From NCBI GenBank assembly GCA_029212465.1, contig JARGNV010000005.1, positions 1 through 64,000 of the forward strand: 64,000 bases of DNA, written 5' to 3'. Numbering within the stretch: the stretch's first letter is position 1; every line of letters starts with the position of its first letter. Under the pieces are notes generated by a model, which saw nothing but the letters and a program-made list of their open reading frames with translations, was not told the origin of the DNA and did no database searches. This document shows, piece by piece, positions 7,141 through 17,070 of this stretch. The stretch is from Legionellaceae bacterium (lineage in GTDB: Bacteria > Pseudomonadota > Gammaproteobacteria > Legionellales > Legionellaceae). The position numbers were made by a program, and so were the translations under genes.

Positions 7141-9288
7141 ATGCGTCGGGTAAGGCGGTTTGGCAAGATGCTTTTTTTAGGGTACTTGGCAGTTTTTAGT
7201 GCCGAAGGCGCCCCAGTGCTTAATAACCCTTATCCGGCGCGTGAGTCAAAAGAACGCATTTATTACAGCTCATTTGCAGAGCAGCCCAAAACACTTGATC
7301 CAGCTCGTTCTTATGTGGTCAATGAGTTACTATTTACCGAGCAAATTTATGAACCAGCATTGCAATACGATTATCTCAAAAGGCCCTATGAGCTGGTTCC
7401 TCGTACTTTAACTGAGCTGCCAAAAGTCAGATATGAAAAGAAAAACGGTAAGGTCGTTGCGAGTATTTATACGCTGCATATAACGCCTGGTATTTTTTAT
7501 CAGCCGCATCCGGCCTTTGCAAAGAATGCAGCGGGTGACTATGAATATTATCCATTGCCGCCTGGTTTTTTAGCGCATAAAGGCATTAAGGTACTCTCTG
7601 ATTTTAATTTAGTAGGCACGCGTGAGTTGGTTGCAGAGGATTATGTGTATGAAATTAAACGGCTTGCAAATCCTGCAGTTAACTCGCCTATTTATGGTTT
7701 AATGACTGAGTATATTGCGGGTTTTGATACGTATGCCGACACACTCCCCAAAAAAGGCCATTCAAAAACTTACCTCGACTTACGAGCATACCCATTAGAA
7801 GGCGCTTACGCGCTTGATCGCTACACCTTTGAAGTACGCCTAAAAGGTGAGTATTCACAATTTATGTATTGGCTCGCCATGCCTTTTTTTTCGCCAATTC
7901 CGTGGGAGGTAGACCGCTTTTACTCACAACGTGATTTGCGAGAAACCAATATTGGGTTTGGCTGGTACCCGGTAGGTACAGGGCCTTTTATGTTGGTTGA
8001 AAACGATCCAAGTAGTCGTATGGTATTGGTAAAAAATCCACACTATCGCGAAGTCCATTTTCCAACGGAAGGCTCACGCGCAGATTATGAAAAGGGTTAT
8101 TTAGAAAATGCAGGAAAGGTGATGCCTTTTATTGATAAAGCGGTGTATACCCTAGAAAAAGAAGCGATTCCTAGGTGGATTAAATTTTTACAAGGATATT
8201 TTGACTTTTCAGGGTTAACGGCAGACAGTTTTGATTCTGCAGTACAAATTACCAGCGAAGGCGAGCCTGTTTTAACACCTGAAATGCGTGAGCGGGGTAT
8301 TCGCTTAACCGAAATTAATGAGCCTATGATTCGTTACATTGGGTTTAATATGCTAGACCCTGTGGTGGGTGGTAAAAGTGAACGTGCACGAAAATTGCGC
8401 CAAGCCATAGCACTTGCAATTAACTTTGAAGAAAACATTGCTATTTTTTTAAATGGACGGGGAACACCCGCGCAAGGCCCTATTCCTCCGAGCGTTTTTG
8501 GCAGCTTGGAAGGTAAGTCGGGGATTAACCCCTATGTGTATACTTGGGGGGAGCATGGTCCTGTGAGGCGCCCCATTCAAGAGGCGCGCGAGCTGATGAA
8601 AGAAGCAGGCTACCCCGGTGGGCGAGACCCAAAAACGGGACGTGCGCTTATTTTGCATTATGATGTGGCGGCAACGGGCGGGCCTGAAGAAAAGGCAGCG
8701 CTTAATTGGATGCGCAAGCAATTTCGTAAAATTGGTATCTCGCTTGATGTGCGTGCGACACACTTTAATCGTTTCCAAGAAAAAATTCAGACGGGAAATG
8801 CACAAATTTTTACTTGGGGATGGATTGCAGACTACCCAGACCCAGAAAATTTTTTATTTTTATTTTATGGACCCAATGCGCGCTATCCACATGGAGGTGA
8901 AAACTCCAGTAATTATGCAAACGTTGAATACGATAGATTATTTTTAAAAATGAAAAATCGTGCCAATGATGCAGAACGCCAAGCGTTAATCAATCAAATG
9001 CTTGAGCACTTACGGCATGATGTGCCATGGGTGTTTGGCTTGCACGGTAAAAGCATTATGCTGAGTCAGCAATGGACATCTCCCATGAAGTCTGACTCAC
9101 TGGTCAGCGACATTCTCAAATATATTGCGGTTGATGTGCCGTTGCGTAACCAATTACGCGCTGAATGGAACCACCCTATCTGGTGGCCCATTGGTTTATT
9201 TGGTGTGTTATGTATTTTATTCTTGTTGCCATTTTTGCATGCTTATTACAAGCGGCAACGGAGCCCTGCATTGAGAGTGCGCCCATGA
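7141..9288 (+). CDS. Peptide/oligopeptide ABC transporter substrate-binding protein (SBP family 5), membrane-anchored
   Basis: A 715-residue family-5 solute-binding protein (OppA/DppA-like), which captures peptides or related solutes in the periplasm. An N-terminal signal segment (residues 1-24, 'MLFLGYLAVFSAEGA') is followed by the family opening 'EQPKTLDPARSYVVNELLF' and later 'GWIADYPDPENFLFLFYGP'. It is longer than the usual 530-600 residues. Unusually, the C-terminus adds a hydrophobic helix ('WWPIGLFGVLCILFLLPFLH', about 681-700) followed by a basic tail, so the protein should stay anchored in the inner membrane. The two permease genes follow in ATGA overlaps. The substrate is not predictable. 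Confidence 0.88.
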   Translation: MRRVRRFGKMLFLGYLAVFSAEGAPVLNNPYPARESKERIYYSSFAEQPKTLDPARSYVVNELLFTEQIYEPALQYDYLKRPYELVPRTLTELPKVRYEKKNGKVVASIYTLHITPGIFYQPHPAFAKNAAGDYEYYPLPPGFLAHKGIKVLSDFNLVGTRELVAEDYVYEIKRLANPAVNSPIYGLMTEYIAGFDTYADTLPKKGHSKTYLDLRAYPLEGAYALDRYTFEVRLKGEYSQFMYWLAMPFFSPIPWEVDRFYSQRDLRETNIGFGWYPVGTGPFMLVENDPSSRMVLVKNPHYREVHFPTEGSRADYEKGYLENAGKVMPFIDKAVYTLEKEAIPRWIKFLQGYFDFSGLTADSFDSAVQITSEGEPVLTPEMRERGIRLTEINEPMIRYIGFNMLDPVVGGKSERARKLRQAIALAINFEENIAIFLNGRGTPAQGPIPPSVFGSLEGKSGINPYVYTWGEHGPVRRPIQEARELMKEAGYPGGRDPKTGRALILHYDVAATGGPEEKAALNWMRKQFRKIGISLDVRATHFNRFQEKIQTGNAQIFTWGWIADYPDPENFLFLFYGPNARYPHGGENSSNYANVEYDRLFLKMKNRANDAERQALINQMLEHLRHDVPWVFGLHGKSIMLSQQWTSPMKSDSLVSDILKYIAVDVPLRNQLRAEWNHPIWWPIGLFGVLCILFLLPFLHAYYKRQRSPALRVRP

Positions 9289-10262
9289 TAACTTATTTTT
9301 TAAGACGTCTTTTATATGCGCTGCCTATTTTAATAGGCATTAATTTACTCACGTTTGCTTTATTCTTTATGGTTAATTCGCCTGATGATATGGCGCGTAT
9401 GCAGCTTGGACAAAAGCATATTACAGAATCTGCAGTAAAAGCTTGGAAAGTAGAGCGGGGATACGATTATCCTTTGTTTTACAATGCGGATGAGAGCGGG
9501 GTGTCACGTTTTGAACAAACGCTTTTTTTCCAAAAATCGGTGCGTTTGTTTGTTTTTGACTTTGGCATTTCAGATGCCGGACGCGATATTAAAGCCGATG
9601 TGTCAACGCGCATGTGGCCAAGTTTTGCCATTGCGCTGCCTTCTTTTTTATTGGGCTTGTTTGTGAATATTGCTTTTGCAATGCTCTTGGTTTTTTTCAG
9701 AAGTACTTATCTCGATTTAAGTGGGGTTATTTTTTGTATTATCTTAATGTCTATTTCAAGCCTTTTTTATATCATGGGAGGGCAGTATTTATTTGGAAAG
9801 TTGCTAAGGCTTGTACCTATTTCAGGGTATGACGCAGGACTCAATGGATTTAAGTTTATTTTGTTACCGGTCATTGTTGCAGTTATTAGTGGGCTTGGCT
9901 CAGGTGGGCGTTGGTATCGCACGCTTTTTTTAGAAGAAATGCACAAGGATTATGTCAAAACAGCACGCGCGAAAGGGCTTTCTGAGCGACGCGTATTATT
10001 TTTCCATGTTTTAAAAAACGCAATGTTACCCATTTTAACAGGTATTGTTGTGATTATCCCTTCCTTGTTTATGGGAAGCCTCGTACTTGAGTCTTTTTTT
10101 GGAATTCCAGGGCTTGGCAGTTATATGATTGATGCTATTTATCAACAAGATTTTGCCATTGTACGTGCTATGGTATTTTTAGGTTCAGTGTTGTATTTGC
10201 TGGGCTTAATTTTAACCGATTTATCGTATGTGTGGCTTGATCCGCGTGTGAGGTTTTCATGA
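9285..10262 (+). CDS. ABC transporter permease, DppB/OppB type
   Basis: A 325-residue inner-membrane permease from the ATG at 9285, which overlaps the preceding stop codon as ATGA; a longer frame from 9165 lies inside the binding-protein gene and is rejected. It starts with the DppB-like 'MITYFLRRLLYALPILIGIN' and has about six membrane segments. The EAA loop that contacts the ATPase reads 'TARAKGLSERRVLFFHVLKN' (about residues 225-245). It pairs with the following permease. Translation is probably coupled across all three genes. Confidence 0.9.
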   Translation: MITYFLRRLLYALPILIGINLLTFALFFMVNSPDDMARMQLGQKHITESAVKAWKVERGYDYPLFYNADESGVSRFEQTLFFQKSVRLFVFDFGISDAGRDIKADVSTRMWPSFAIALPSFLLGLFVNIAFAMLLVFFRSTYLDLSGVIFCIILMSISSLFYIMGGQYLFGKLLRLVPISGYDAGLNGFKFILLPVIVAVISGLGSGGRWYRTLFLEEMHKDYVKTARAKGLSERRVLFFHVLKNAMLPILTGIVVIIPSLFMGSLVLESFFGIPGLGSYMIDAIYQQDFAIVRAMVFLGSVLYLLGLILTDLSYVWLDPRVRFS

Positions 10263-11611
10263 GCCGCGATTGGTTATGGAGTGATGGGTGTTTTCTGGGC
10301 GTACTTTTAGTAAGCCTATGCTTTATCGTGTTTGGGTGCCGTAAAGTGCACCATAGGCTTGCTTTTAGGCGCCTACTTGAAAAGCCGGTTGCAATGGGTG
10401 CATTGGTGCTGCTGTCATTTTTTTTAGTGGTTGCAGTGCTTGATTCTATCCCGGCAGCCGTTAAAAAAGCCCCCGATAGCAGTGACACGCGCCATGTGAC
10501 AGTACTCGATGAGTTACTAGCCCCTCTTGGCATGGTCGATGAAAAAACGTATTCATCTCCACTTGCACTGCATTCGTATGTGACAGAAACCATTTGGGTG
10601 AATGGTGTAGCAGAGCAAACTTATCCTGAGCTGACCTACCCCGGTGCGCGTTTTAAAACCGAGGCAGCAGTTAAAGCGTTTTGTATGGATAGTTTAAGCG
10701 ATGCGCTGCTTGATAGTTTTATTTTAGTGTTTGGTATTGCGGCAATGGTATGGGGCGCGCGCTTTTTTCTGGGGCGTGGCACAAGCTTTGTGCCAAGTGC
10801 ACCGTTCTTTGCAACGCTTATGACACTGTTTGTAGGTATGACGATAGTGCTGTTGTTATATTTTATTTCGCGCGAGTTGCACGTATTTGGTACCGGAAAA
10901 ATTGGCCAAGATATTTTTTATCACGCAGTAAAAAGCATACGCACAGGCCTTGTTATTGGTATTTTAACCACCGTGTTTATGATGCCTTTGGCGTTATCAT
11001 TTGGGGTTGCCTCAGGCTATTGGGGCGGGCGCGTTGATGATATTGTGCAATACATATATACCACGCTAAGCTCGATTCCCGGTGTTTTATTAATTACTGC
11101 TTCTGTGTTATCGATTCAAACTTATCTAGCGAATCATCCCGAGCGTTTCTCAAGCTTGTCGGATGATGCCGATGCGCGCTTGCTTGCCTTATGTTTTATT
11201 CTCGGGATTACTAGTTGGACAACACTTTGTCGTTTGATTCGTGCTGAAGTCTTAAAACTTCGAGAAATAGATTTTGTGTTAGCCGGTAAGGCACTGGGCA
11301 CCAGTGACTTAAAAATTATGACCAAGCACTTGCTACCGAATGTGATGCATTTGGTGCTGGTGACTATGGTACTTGATTTTAGTTTTTTGGTGCTGGCTGA
11401 GGCCTTGCTTGCCTACGTTGGTGTTGGGGTATCTCCCATGACCATTAGTTGGGGCAACATGATTAATGCGGCACGTCTTGAGCTTTCTCGAGAACCTGTT
11501 GTTTGGTGGCCTATTTTAGCGGCTTTCGGCTTTATGTTTATGCTGGTACTTGCAAGTAACGTGTTTGCAGATGCAGTGCGTGATGCCTTTGACCCTCGTC
11601 AAGAAGTGTAG
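10259..11611 (+). CDS. ABC transporter permease, DppC/OppC type
   Basis: A 450-residue permease whose ATG overlaps the previous stop (ATGA at 10259-10262). It is longer than the usual 290-350 residues: extra membrane segments and a periplasmic region occupy the first about 200 residues. The transport core then follows, with the EAA loop 'GKALGTSDLKIMTKHLLPNV' and the terminal 'DALRDAFDPR'-type ending (here 'DAVRDAFDPRQEV'). No ATP-binding subunit gene follows: the next gene is unrelated. The two ATPases needed for import must therefore be encoded elsewhere or shared with another importer. Confidence 0.9.
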   Translation: MSRDWLWSDGCFLGVLLVSLCFIVFGCRKVHHRLAFRRLLEKPVAMGALVLLSFFLVVAVLDSIPAAVKKAPDSSDTRHVTVLDELLAPLGMVDEKTYSSPLALHSYVTETIWVNGVAEQTYPELTYPGARFKTEAAVKAFCMDSLSDALLDSFILVFGIAAMVWGARFFLGRGTSFVPSAPFFATLMTLFVGMTIVLLLYFISRELHVFGTGKIGQDIFYHAVKSIRTGLVIGILTTVFMMPLALSFGVASGYWGGRVDDIVQYIYTTLSSIPGVLLITASVLSIQTYLANHPERFSSLSDDADARLLALCFILGITSWTTLCRLIRAEVLKLREIDFVLAGKALGTSDLKIMTKHLLPNVMHLVLVTMVLDFSFLVLAEALLAYVGVGVSPMTISWGNMINAARLELSREPVVWWPILAAFGFMFMLVLASNVFADAVRDAFDPRQEV

Positions 11612-11684
11612 TTTTATTACAAGACTTTAATGATACCTTAATTTTTTGGCTTTAATATTTAGCAAAAATATTGAGGTATTAGTT

Positions 11685-12563
11685 GTGTCTTATTTAAATA
11701 TTAAACTGAATTATCATATGCGTTTGAGCATTAAGGCTGCGGCGAGTGCTGTAGATGCCTATATTAATATCCCTCCTTTTAGTTTGTGGGATTTAGTCAA
11801 CTTTTCTAAAAGCCGAGAAGATAAAAAAAAGAAAGAGCGATTTAGAACAGCGCTGACTCAGTTGACGGGGTTCCTACAAGATGTTGCGGGTTGGGAGCCT
11901 TTGGATGCACAGACGCCTATTACATACGATGAACTGTGTTTGTCAGTTGATATTTCAGATACAGACGAGGACATGTTAAATAGTCTTGAGTACATTAAAT
12001 GCGCTTTGAAGGGGCGAGTTTCTATCAGTGGTATTGAGTCTCGTGTAGTGCATCAAATTGAGCAATACTATCTTTTTTTATGGCATCAAGCATTGGTTGC
12101 TCGCCGAGCTTTGAATGCTTTACCTGAGGGGGGTTACGGAAATCGGGCTGAAGAGAAGACACCGATAGACTGTTTTGCGAGAGAGTTGTCTTTAGCGCTT
12201 CAGGATGCGGTAGTACAACGGGTGCCTAGAGTGGTTCGACAAACATCGATGTGTGCTTTTGTGGAGAGGGACGCATATCAAGTGCCGCACCGATATTCAG
12301 TGAGAGGTCCTTCGACACGCACTATGCCAACACGTGCTATGCAAAGCACACAGGATGCTCCTGTGACTTTTTTTGGACATATTGCCGGTAATGCACAAAT
12401 AGAGGGCAATATGTCTGCGACACACAGCAGTCGAAAACGTGATCGTACAATGCGAGATGGTGTAACGATTGAAATAAGTCGTTCAGAGCATACCAAGAAA
12501 AGGTTAAAGTCTGAGCATGCAGATGCATGGGCGGCTGAAGAAAACACGCTGACTTTGCCATGA
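11685..12563 (+). CDS. Unknown protein with basic C-terminal region
   Basis: A 292-residue protein if started at GTG 11685, chosen because GAGG lies 8 nt upstream; TTG 11646 and ATG 11718 are alternatives. The first about 180 residues look helical ('KKKKERFRTALTQLTGFLQD', 'YYLFLWHQALVARRALNAL'). The last 100 are polar and probably disordered, with basic clusters 'SSRKRDR' and 'KKRLK'. There is no signal peptide or membrane segment. Nothing matches a family I recognise. The basic patches resemble nuclear-localisation-like or nucleic-acid-binding patches, which is weak evidence. It sits between the transporter operon and dnaE, 73 bp after the former. Confidence 0.6.
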   Translation: MSYLNIKLNYHMRLSIKAAASAVDAYINIPPFSLWDLVNFSKSREDKKKKERFRTALTQLTGFLQDVAGWEPLDAQTPITYDELCLSVDISDTDEDMLNSLEYIKCALKGRVSISGIESRVVHQIEQYYLFLWHQALVARRALNALPEGGYGNRAEEKTPIDCFARELSLALQDAVVQRVPRVVRQTSMCAFVERDAYQVPHRYSVRGPSTRTMPTRAMQSTQDAPVTFFGHIAGNAQIEGNMSATHSSRKRDRTMRDGVTIEISRSEHTKKRLKSEHADAWAAEENTLTLP

Positions 12564-12595
12564 CATTGCCATATTAGTACTTCCTTTCGGCGTTG

Positions 12596-12621
12596 AAGTC
12601 GGTACAATTCGGTACTGACTT
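12596..12621 (+). terminator. Weak hairpin between the unknown gene and dnaE
   Basis: AAGTCGGTAC (12596-12605) and GTACTGACTT (12612-12621) can pair over 10 bp with one G-T pair and a 6-nt loop. It is followed by TCATTTTAT, so it is only a weak terminator candidate. It could also be part of the dnaE 5' leader. Confidence 0.35.
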
Positions 12622-12655
12622 TCATTTTATCTGATAGCTTAAAGGTTTTGTGTGC

Positions 12656-15600
12656 ATGACTGATTCGCGCTTTGTGCATTTGAGGGTACATACCGAGTTT
12701 TCACTAGTGGATGGTATGGTGCGCATTAAGCCGTTAATGCAAGCGGTCGCTGAGCGCGGTATGGAGGCGGTTGCAGTCACCGACTTTTGTAACTTATTTG
12801 CGGTAGTTAAAACCTTTCAGGCCGCTTTAAAGGCAGGTGTTAAACCGATTTTAGGCGCTGATTTACCTTGCCATAACCCACTTAAGCCCGAGACATTCAC
12901 ATCTCTTATTTTGCTGTGCCAAAATATGACAGGGTATCGGAATTTAACCCGCTTGGTGTCTCGTGCTTATTTAGAAGGGCAATATCAAGGCTCACCACGC
13001 GTTCATTATGATTGGCTCACAGGAGATGCAACAGATGGGCTCATTGCGCTGTCAGGTGCACGAGCTGGTGAAATTGGCAAGGCCCTGTTGCTCGGAGACG
13101 AAAAAAAAGCACGCACCATTGCAAAGCGCTATGCCAAACAGTTTCCAGGGCGTTTTTATTTAGAAATACAACGCACAGAACGACAAGACGAGGCGCTCTA
13201 TAACGAGCGTGTGGTGCAGTTGGCCGATGAGCTCGAGCTACCATTGGTTGCTACAAACGATGTGTGTTTTTTAGACCCATTTGAGTTTGAAGCACATGAA
13301 GCGCGCGTGTGTATTCATGAGGGGTATACGCTTGCAGATAATAGACGCCCACGGAATTACAGTGAAAAACAATCGCTGCGTTCAGCAGACGCCATGTGCA
13401 CCTTATTTGCTGATTTACCACAAGCACTTGAAAACACTGTCGAAATTGCGAAGCGTTGTACCGTAGATTTACCCCTTGGCGAAGTTTACCTCCCAAATTT
13501 TCCCATGCCAGATGGATTTTCTGAACAAACGTATTTGACGCACATTGCGGAAGAAGGCCTTGTGAAGCGCATGAAAAAGCAAAGCCTTGATGCGGTTGAT
13601 GAAGCGTATCGGGAGCGCTTAAACATAGAGCTCTCAGTGATTCATGATATGGGGTTCTCGGGTTATTTTTTGATTGTTGCAGACTTCATTCAGTGGGCTA
13701 AAAAAGAAGGCATTCCTGTGGGGCCTGGTAGGGGGTCGGGGGCAGGCTCTTTGGTTGCATATGTGCTGCAAATTACCGACTTAGATCCACTGCAATACGA
13801 GTTGCTATTTGAGCGGTTCTTAAACCCAGAACGGGTTTCGATGCCTGACTTTGATATCGACTTCTGTATGGATGGGCGCGACCGCGTCATTGACTATGTT
13901 GCAACGCGTTATGGGCGTGAGAGTGTTTCACAAATCATTACTTTTGGTACCATGGCGGCTAAAGCGGTCATACGCGATGTCGGGCGCGTGCTTGGGCATC
14001 CTTATGGATTTGTCGATAAACTTGCAAAGCTTATTCCATTTGAAATTGGCATGACGCTTAAAAAAGCAATGGAGCAAGAAGCAGAGCTTGAAAGGCGCTA
14101 CCAGGAAGAAGAAGAGGTTAAAAATCTCATTGATTTAGCGCTTTCGCTTGAAGGGCTGACCCGAAATGCTGGTAAGCACGCAGGTGGCGTTGTGATTGCG
14201 CCATCAGCGCTTACTGATTTTACAGGCGTTTATTGTGAGGAAGGCTCAACGCAGCAAGTGAGTCAATTTGATAAAGATGATGTTGAAGCAGCAGGCCTTG
14301 TTAAGTTCGACTTTTTGGGCCTTAAAACGCTTACAATCATCGATTGTGCCTTAAAAATAGCGAATGCTACGAGACAAAAAAAGCAACTAGACCCCATTCG
14401 TATCGAAGACATTCCACTCGATGATGCGAAAACCTTTGAGTTACTCACGGCCTGTCAAACGACTTCTGTGTTTCAGCTTGAGTCACGTGGCATGAAAGAC
14501 TTGGTGCATCGTCTGCAACCCGATTCATTTGAAGACATTATTGCACTGGTAGCATTATACCGGCCAGGACCCTTGCAATCGGGCATGGTAGACGACTTTG
14601 TCGACCGAAAGCATGGCCGTGCGCCGTTGGTGTATTTACATCCTGACTTAGAGCCGATTTTAAAGCCTACCTATGGGGTTATTTTGTACCAAGAGCAGGT
14701 GATGCAGATTGCTCAGGTGCTCGCAAATTATACCTTAGGGGCTGCGGATTTACTCCGGCGTGCGATGGGTAAGAAAAAGCCTGAAGAAATGGCAAAGCAG
14801 CGTGTTATTTTCACAGAAGGTGCGACAGCGCGCGGAATTGATAAAAAAATAAGCACAGAAATTTTTAATTTGATGGAAAAATTTGCGGGGTATGGATTTA
14901 ATAAATCGCACTCTGCAGCCTATGCATTGGTTTCGTATCAAACCGCATGGCTTAAGGCGCATTATCCCGCGGCGTTTATGTCTTCCGTGATTTCGGCGGA
15001 TATGGATAACACGGATAAGGTGGATATGCTCATTCGTGAGTGTAAAAGCATGGCGCTTTGTGTGCGGGCTCCATCTATTGAACACAGTGAGTACGCATTT
15101 ACAGTGCTTGATGACCAAACCCTTGTGTATGGGCTTGGTGCAATTAAAGGGGTAGGCGAAGGCGCAATTCAGTCTATTTTGGATGCGCGTAACACGCAAG
15201 GCATGGCAAAAGATTTGTTTGATTTTTGTTGTCAGCTTGATTTGCGCCGTGTAAACCGGCGTGTGTTAGATGCGCTGATAAAAAGTGGCGCACTCGATGG
15301 CTTTGGGGTTGAGCGCGCAACGCTTGCGGCATCTCTTGAAAAAGCCATGCAGCAAGGGGCCGACTTTCATGCAAACCAAGGCAGCGGCCAAGGGAGTTTG
15401 TTTGACTTATTTGATGATGAAGCATCAGCACCTCCGTATACAGAGGTGCGTGCCTGGTCGTCAAAAGAGCGCCTAGAAGGCGAAAAGGAAACACTCGGGT
15501 TTTATTGGAGCGGGCACCCGGCACGTGCTTATCAAGACGAGTTGGGCGCGTTGGTGCAGCCAATTGCAGACCTAGGCAACCACGCGCTTAAAAAAGTACG

Positions 15601-16087
15601 TGTGTGCGCACTGGTGCGAGGCCTTCGGCGCGTAATGACTAAAAGAGGCAAGCAACTGCTCATATTGAGTTTAGAAGATGCCAGCGGCGTGATTGATGCA
15701 GTGGCTTTTTCTGAAGTGGTAGATGAGGCGAAAACCCCTCCTGTAGTGGGTGATATTTTTGTGTTAGAAGGTGAAATAGGCGAAGACAAATTCACAGGTG
15801 GCGTGAGGCTCACCTTAACCGCATTTCATAGTGTACCTGAGGCGCGTGCGCGTTTTTCAAAATATATGTTACTCAATATGACACCTGATGATGCCAAGCA
15901 ATTTGAGCCCTTAAAGGCATTATTGTTACAGTATCCAGGTACGTGTCCGGTACAAGTGCATTATAAAAATGGTGAGGCGACACAGACCGTGCCACTTTCG
16001 CCTCAGTTTGGCGTATTACCTGAAGATAAATTATTAGACGCCCTCACACAGTTACTTTCACCCGAATGTGTTGCTTTGTGTTATTGA
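12656..16087 (+). CDS. dnaE: DNA polymerase III alpha subunit
   Basis: Catalytic subunit of the replicative polymerase. It has 1143 residues from the ATG at 12656, chosen because 'MTDSRFVHLRVHTEFSLVDG' aligns with the E. coli start; GTG 12650 is the alternative, and AAAGG at 12641-12645 could serve either. Domains in order are the PHP domain (about 1-290, 'HLRVHTEFSLVDG' and 'VAVTDFCNL'), the palm with catalytic Asp residues in 'PDFDIDFCMDGR' near 400, thumb and fingers ('GPGRGSGAGSLVAYVL'), tandem HhH motif, and a C-terminal OB fold with a short tail. Length is close to E. coli DnaE (1160). The gene ends 7 bp inside a convergent unknown gene. Confidence 0.97.
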   Translation: MTDSRFVHLRVHTEFSLVDGMVRIKPLMQAVAERGMEAVAVTDFCNLFAVVKTFQAALKAGVKPILGADLPCHNPLKPETFTSLILLCQNMTGYRNLTRLVSRAYLEGQYQGSPRVHYDWLTGDATDGLIALSGARAGEIGKALLLGDEKKARTIAKRYAKQFPGRFYLEIQRTERQDEALYNERVVQLADELELPLVATNDVCFLDPFEFEAHEARVCIHEGYTLADNRRPRNYSEKQSLRSADAMCTLFADLPQALENTVEIAKRCTVDLPLGEVYLPNFPMPDGFSEQTYLTHIAEEGLVKRMKKQSLDAVDEAYRERLNIELSVIHDMGFSGYFLIVADFIQWAKKEGIPVGPGRGSGAGSLVAYVLQITDLDPLQYELLFERFLNPERVSMPDFDIDFCMDGRDRVIDYVATRYGRESVSQIITFGTMAAKAVIRDVGRVLGHPYGFVDKLAKLIPFEIGMTLKKAMEQEAELERRYQEEEEVKNLIDLALSLEGLTRNAGKHAGGVVIAPSALTDFTGVYCEEGSTQQVSQFDKDDVEAAGLVKFDFLGLKTLTIIDCALKIANATRQKKQLDPIRIEDIPLDDAKTFELLTACQTTSVFQLESRGMKDLVHRLQPDSFEDIIALVALYRPGPLQSGMVDDFVDRKHGRAPLVYLHPDLEPILKPTYGVILYQEQVMQIAQVLANYTLGAADLLRRAMGKKKPEEMAKQRVIFTEGATARGIDKKISTEIFNLMEKFAGYGFNKSHSAAYALVSYQTAWLKAHYPAAFMSSVISADMDNTDKVDMLIRECKSMALCVRAPSIEHSEYAFTVLDDQTLVYGLGAIKGVGEGAIQSILDARNTQGMAKDLFDFCCQLDLRRVNRRVLDALIKSGALDGFGVERATLAASLEKAMQQGADFHANQGSGQGSLFDLFDDEASAPPYTEVRAWSSKERLEGEKETLGFYWSGHPARAYQDELGALVQPIADLGNHALKKVRVCALVRGLRRVMTKRGKQLLILSLEDASGVIDAVAFSEVVDEAKTPPVVGDIFVLEGEIGEDKFTGGVRLTLTAFHSVPEARARFSKYMLLNMTPDDAKQFEPLKALLLQYPGTCPVQVHYKNGEATQTVPLSPQFGVLPEDKLLDALTQLLSPECVALCY

Positions 16088-16935
16088 GGGGGCCTATATA
16101 GGGTGTCTGGTTTTTCAGGGGGGCTGTCGTCTAAGCTTTCACGCTGCAAATTGAATTGGCGAAGTAAAAAATTAATGAACTCTCGAATACGTCTATAAGG
16201 CTGCTCACCTGCGGGGCGCTTATCAAATGCTTCAGCCAAACTTGAACTGGGGCAATTAATTTGAAGGTCAAGTAGTTGTATCTGTGCATCAGGCGTTAGT
16301 AGATATACACTTTTAGTTTCTGCGTAAAACGCCTGGTTGCCTCTACACTCATGCTTTTCACCGGTTATTGAATCAACCCATTTTTTATAGGTATTTTCCT
16401 CGGTGATAATGAGTCCTTTATCAGTCCACTCAAAATTAATGCGTCTTTCAGGGTCTAGGAGTTTGTGTGTTGTTTCATTTTGTTTATTAATCGAGAGATT
16501 GGTTGCATGTGGCAAGCCGCCTTGGTGAAAGTGTGCCATGGCCGTTGCTACTAAAAGCGCACGCTTCTTCTTATCTTCCACTTGATTAAACAAGTTTTCT
16601 TCAAAGAAATGGGCAAGATTAGCAGCGCCTTCAGCTTTTCTTTCGTGTTCTTCTTGTGTGAGGCTTTCTGTGTATGCAGCTTTTTCTTTGTCACTGAGCG
16701 CCTCAAGCTCTTCTTTGGTTTTCTTTTGAGTGGTTCTTTGGGGGAAGAAGCCTTCGCGGTCAGCATAAGGCGTTTTACGCACATGAGCGCCATTAATAAA
16801 TTCAGACAAGTTTATGCCATGAATATAATAGGGGCATACTTCAACCCCTCTTGCATATCTATCCCAGTCACTGACCAGTTGATTTTCATCTTCAGTTGGG
16901 CCTGCGGCTCTATCACCACGACCGTAATTCATCAT
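16081..16935 (-). CDS. Unknown charged protein convergent with dnaE
   Basis: A protein of about 284 residues if started at the ATG pair at 16935/16932 ('MMNYGRGDRAAGPTEDENQL'); a GTG at 16983 would add 16 hydrophobic-basic residues. No convincing ribosome site is seen for any of these, so the start is uncertain. The protein is soluble and rich in Glu, Lys and Gln. It has a coiled-coil-like charged segment around residues 60-100 ('KTKEELEALSDKEKAAYTES') and a C-terminal half that looks globular ('KLLDPERRINFEWTDKGLII'). No family is recognised. It overlaps the 3' end of dnaE by 7 bp, tail to tail. Confidence 0.6.
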   Translation of the reverse strand: MMNYGRGDRAAGPTEDENQLVSDWDRYARGVEVCPYYIHGINLSEFINGAHVRKTPYADREGFFPQRTTQKKTKEELEALSDKEKAAYTESLTQEEHERKAEGAANLAHFFEENLFNQVEDKKKRALLVATAMAHFHQGGLPHATNLSINKQNETTHKLLDPERRINFEWTDKGLIITEENTYKKWVDSITGEKHECRGNQAFYAETKSVYLLTPDAQIQLLDLQINCPSSSLAEAFDKRPAGEQPYRRIREFINFLLRQFNLQRESLDDSPPEKPDTLYRPPQ

Positions 16936-17070
16936 TTTCTTATTTCTATATTTAAAGGACTTAAAAATAGCCACAACGATCACCCAAAATTCAACTATCT
17001 TTATGTTAAAGATAGTACATTTTGCATAAATACGTTAAATTAAAACGAGATCGGTCAATAGGAATATGAG

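Noticed and set aside
9165-9284. N-terminal extension of the DppB-type permease
   Set aside because: It overlaps the end of the binding-protein gene in another frame; the ATG at 9285 gives the family start and an ATGA junction.
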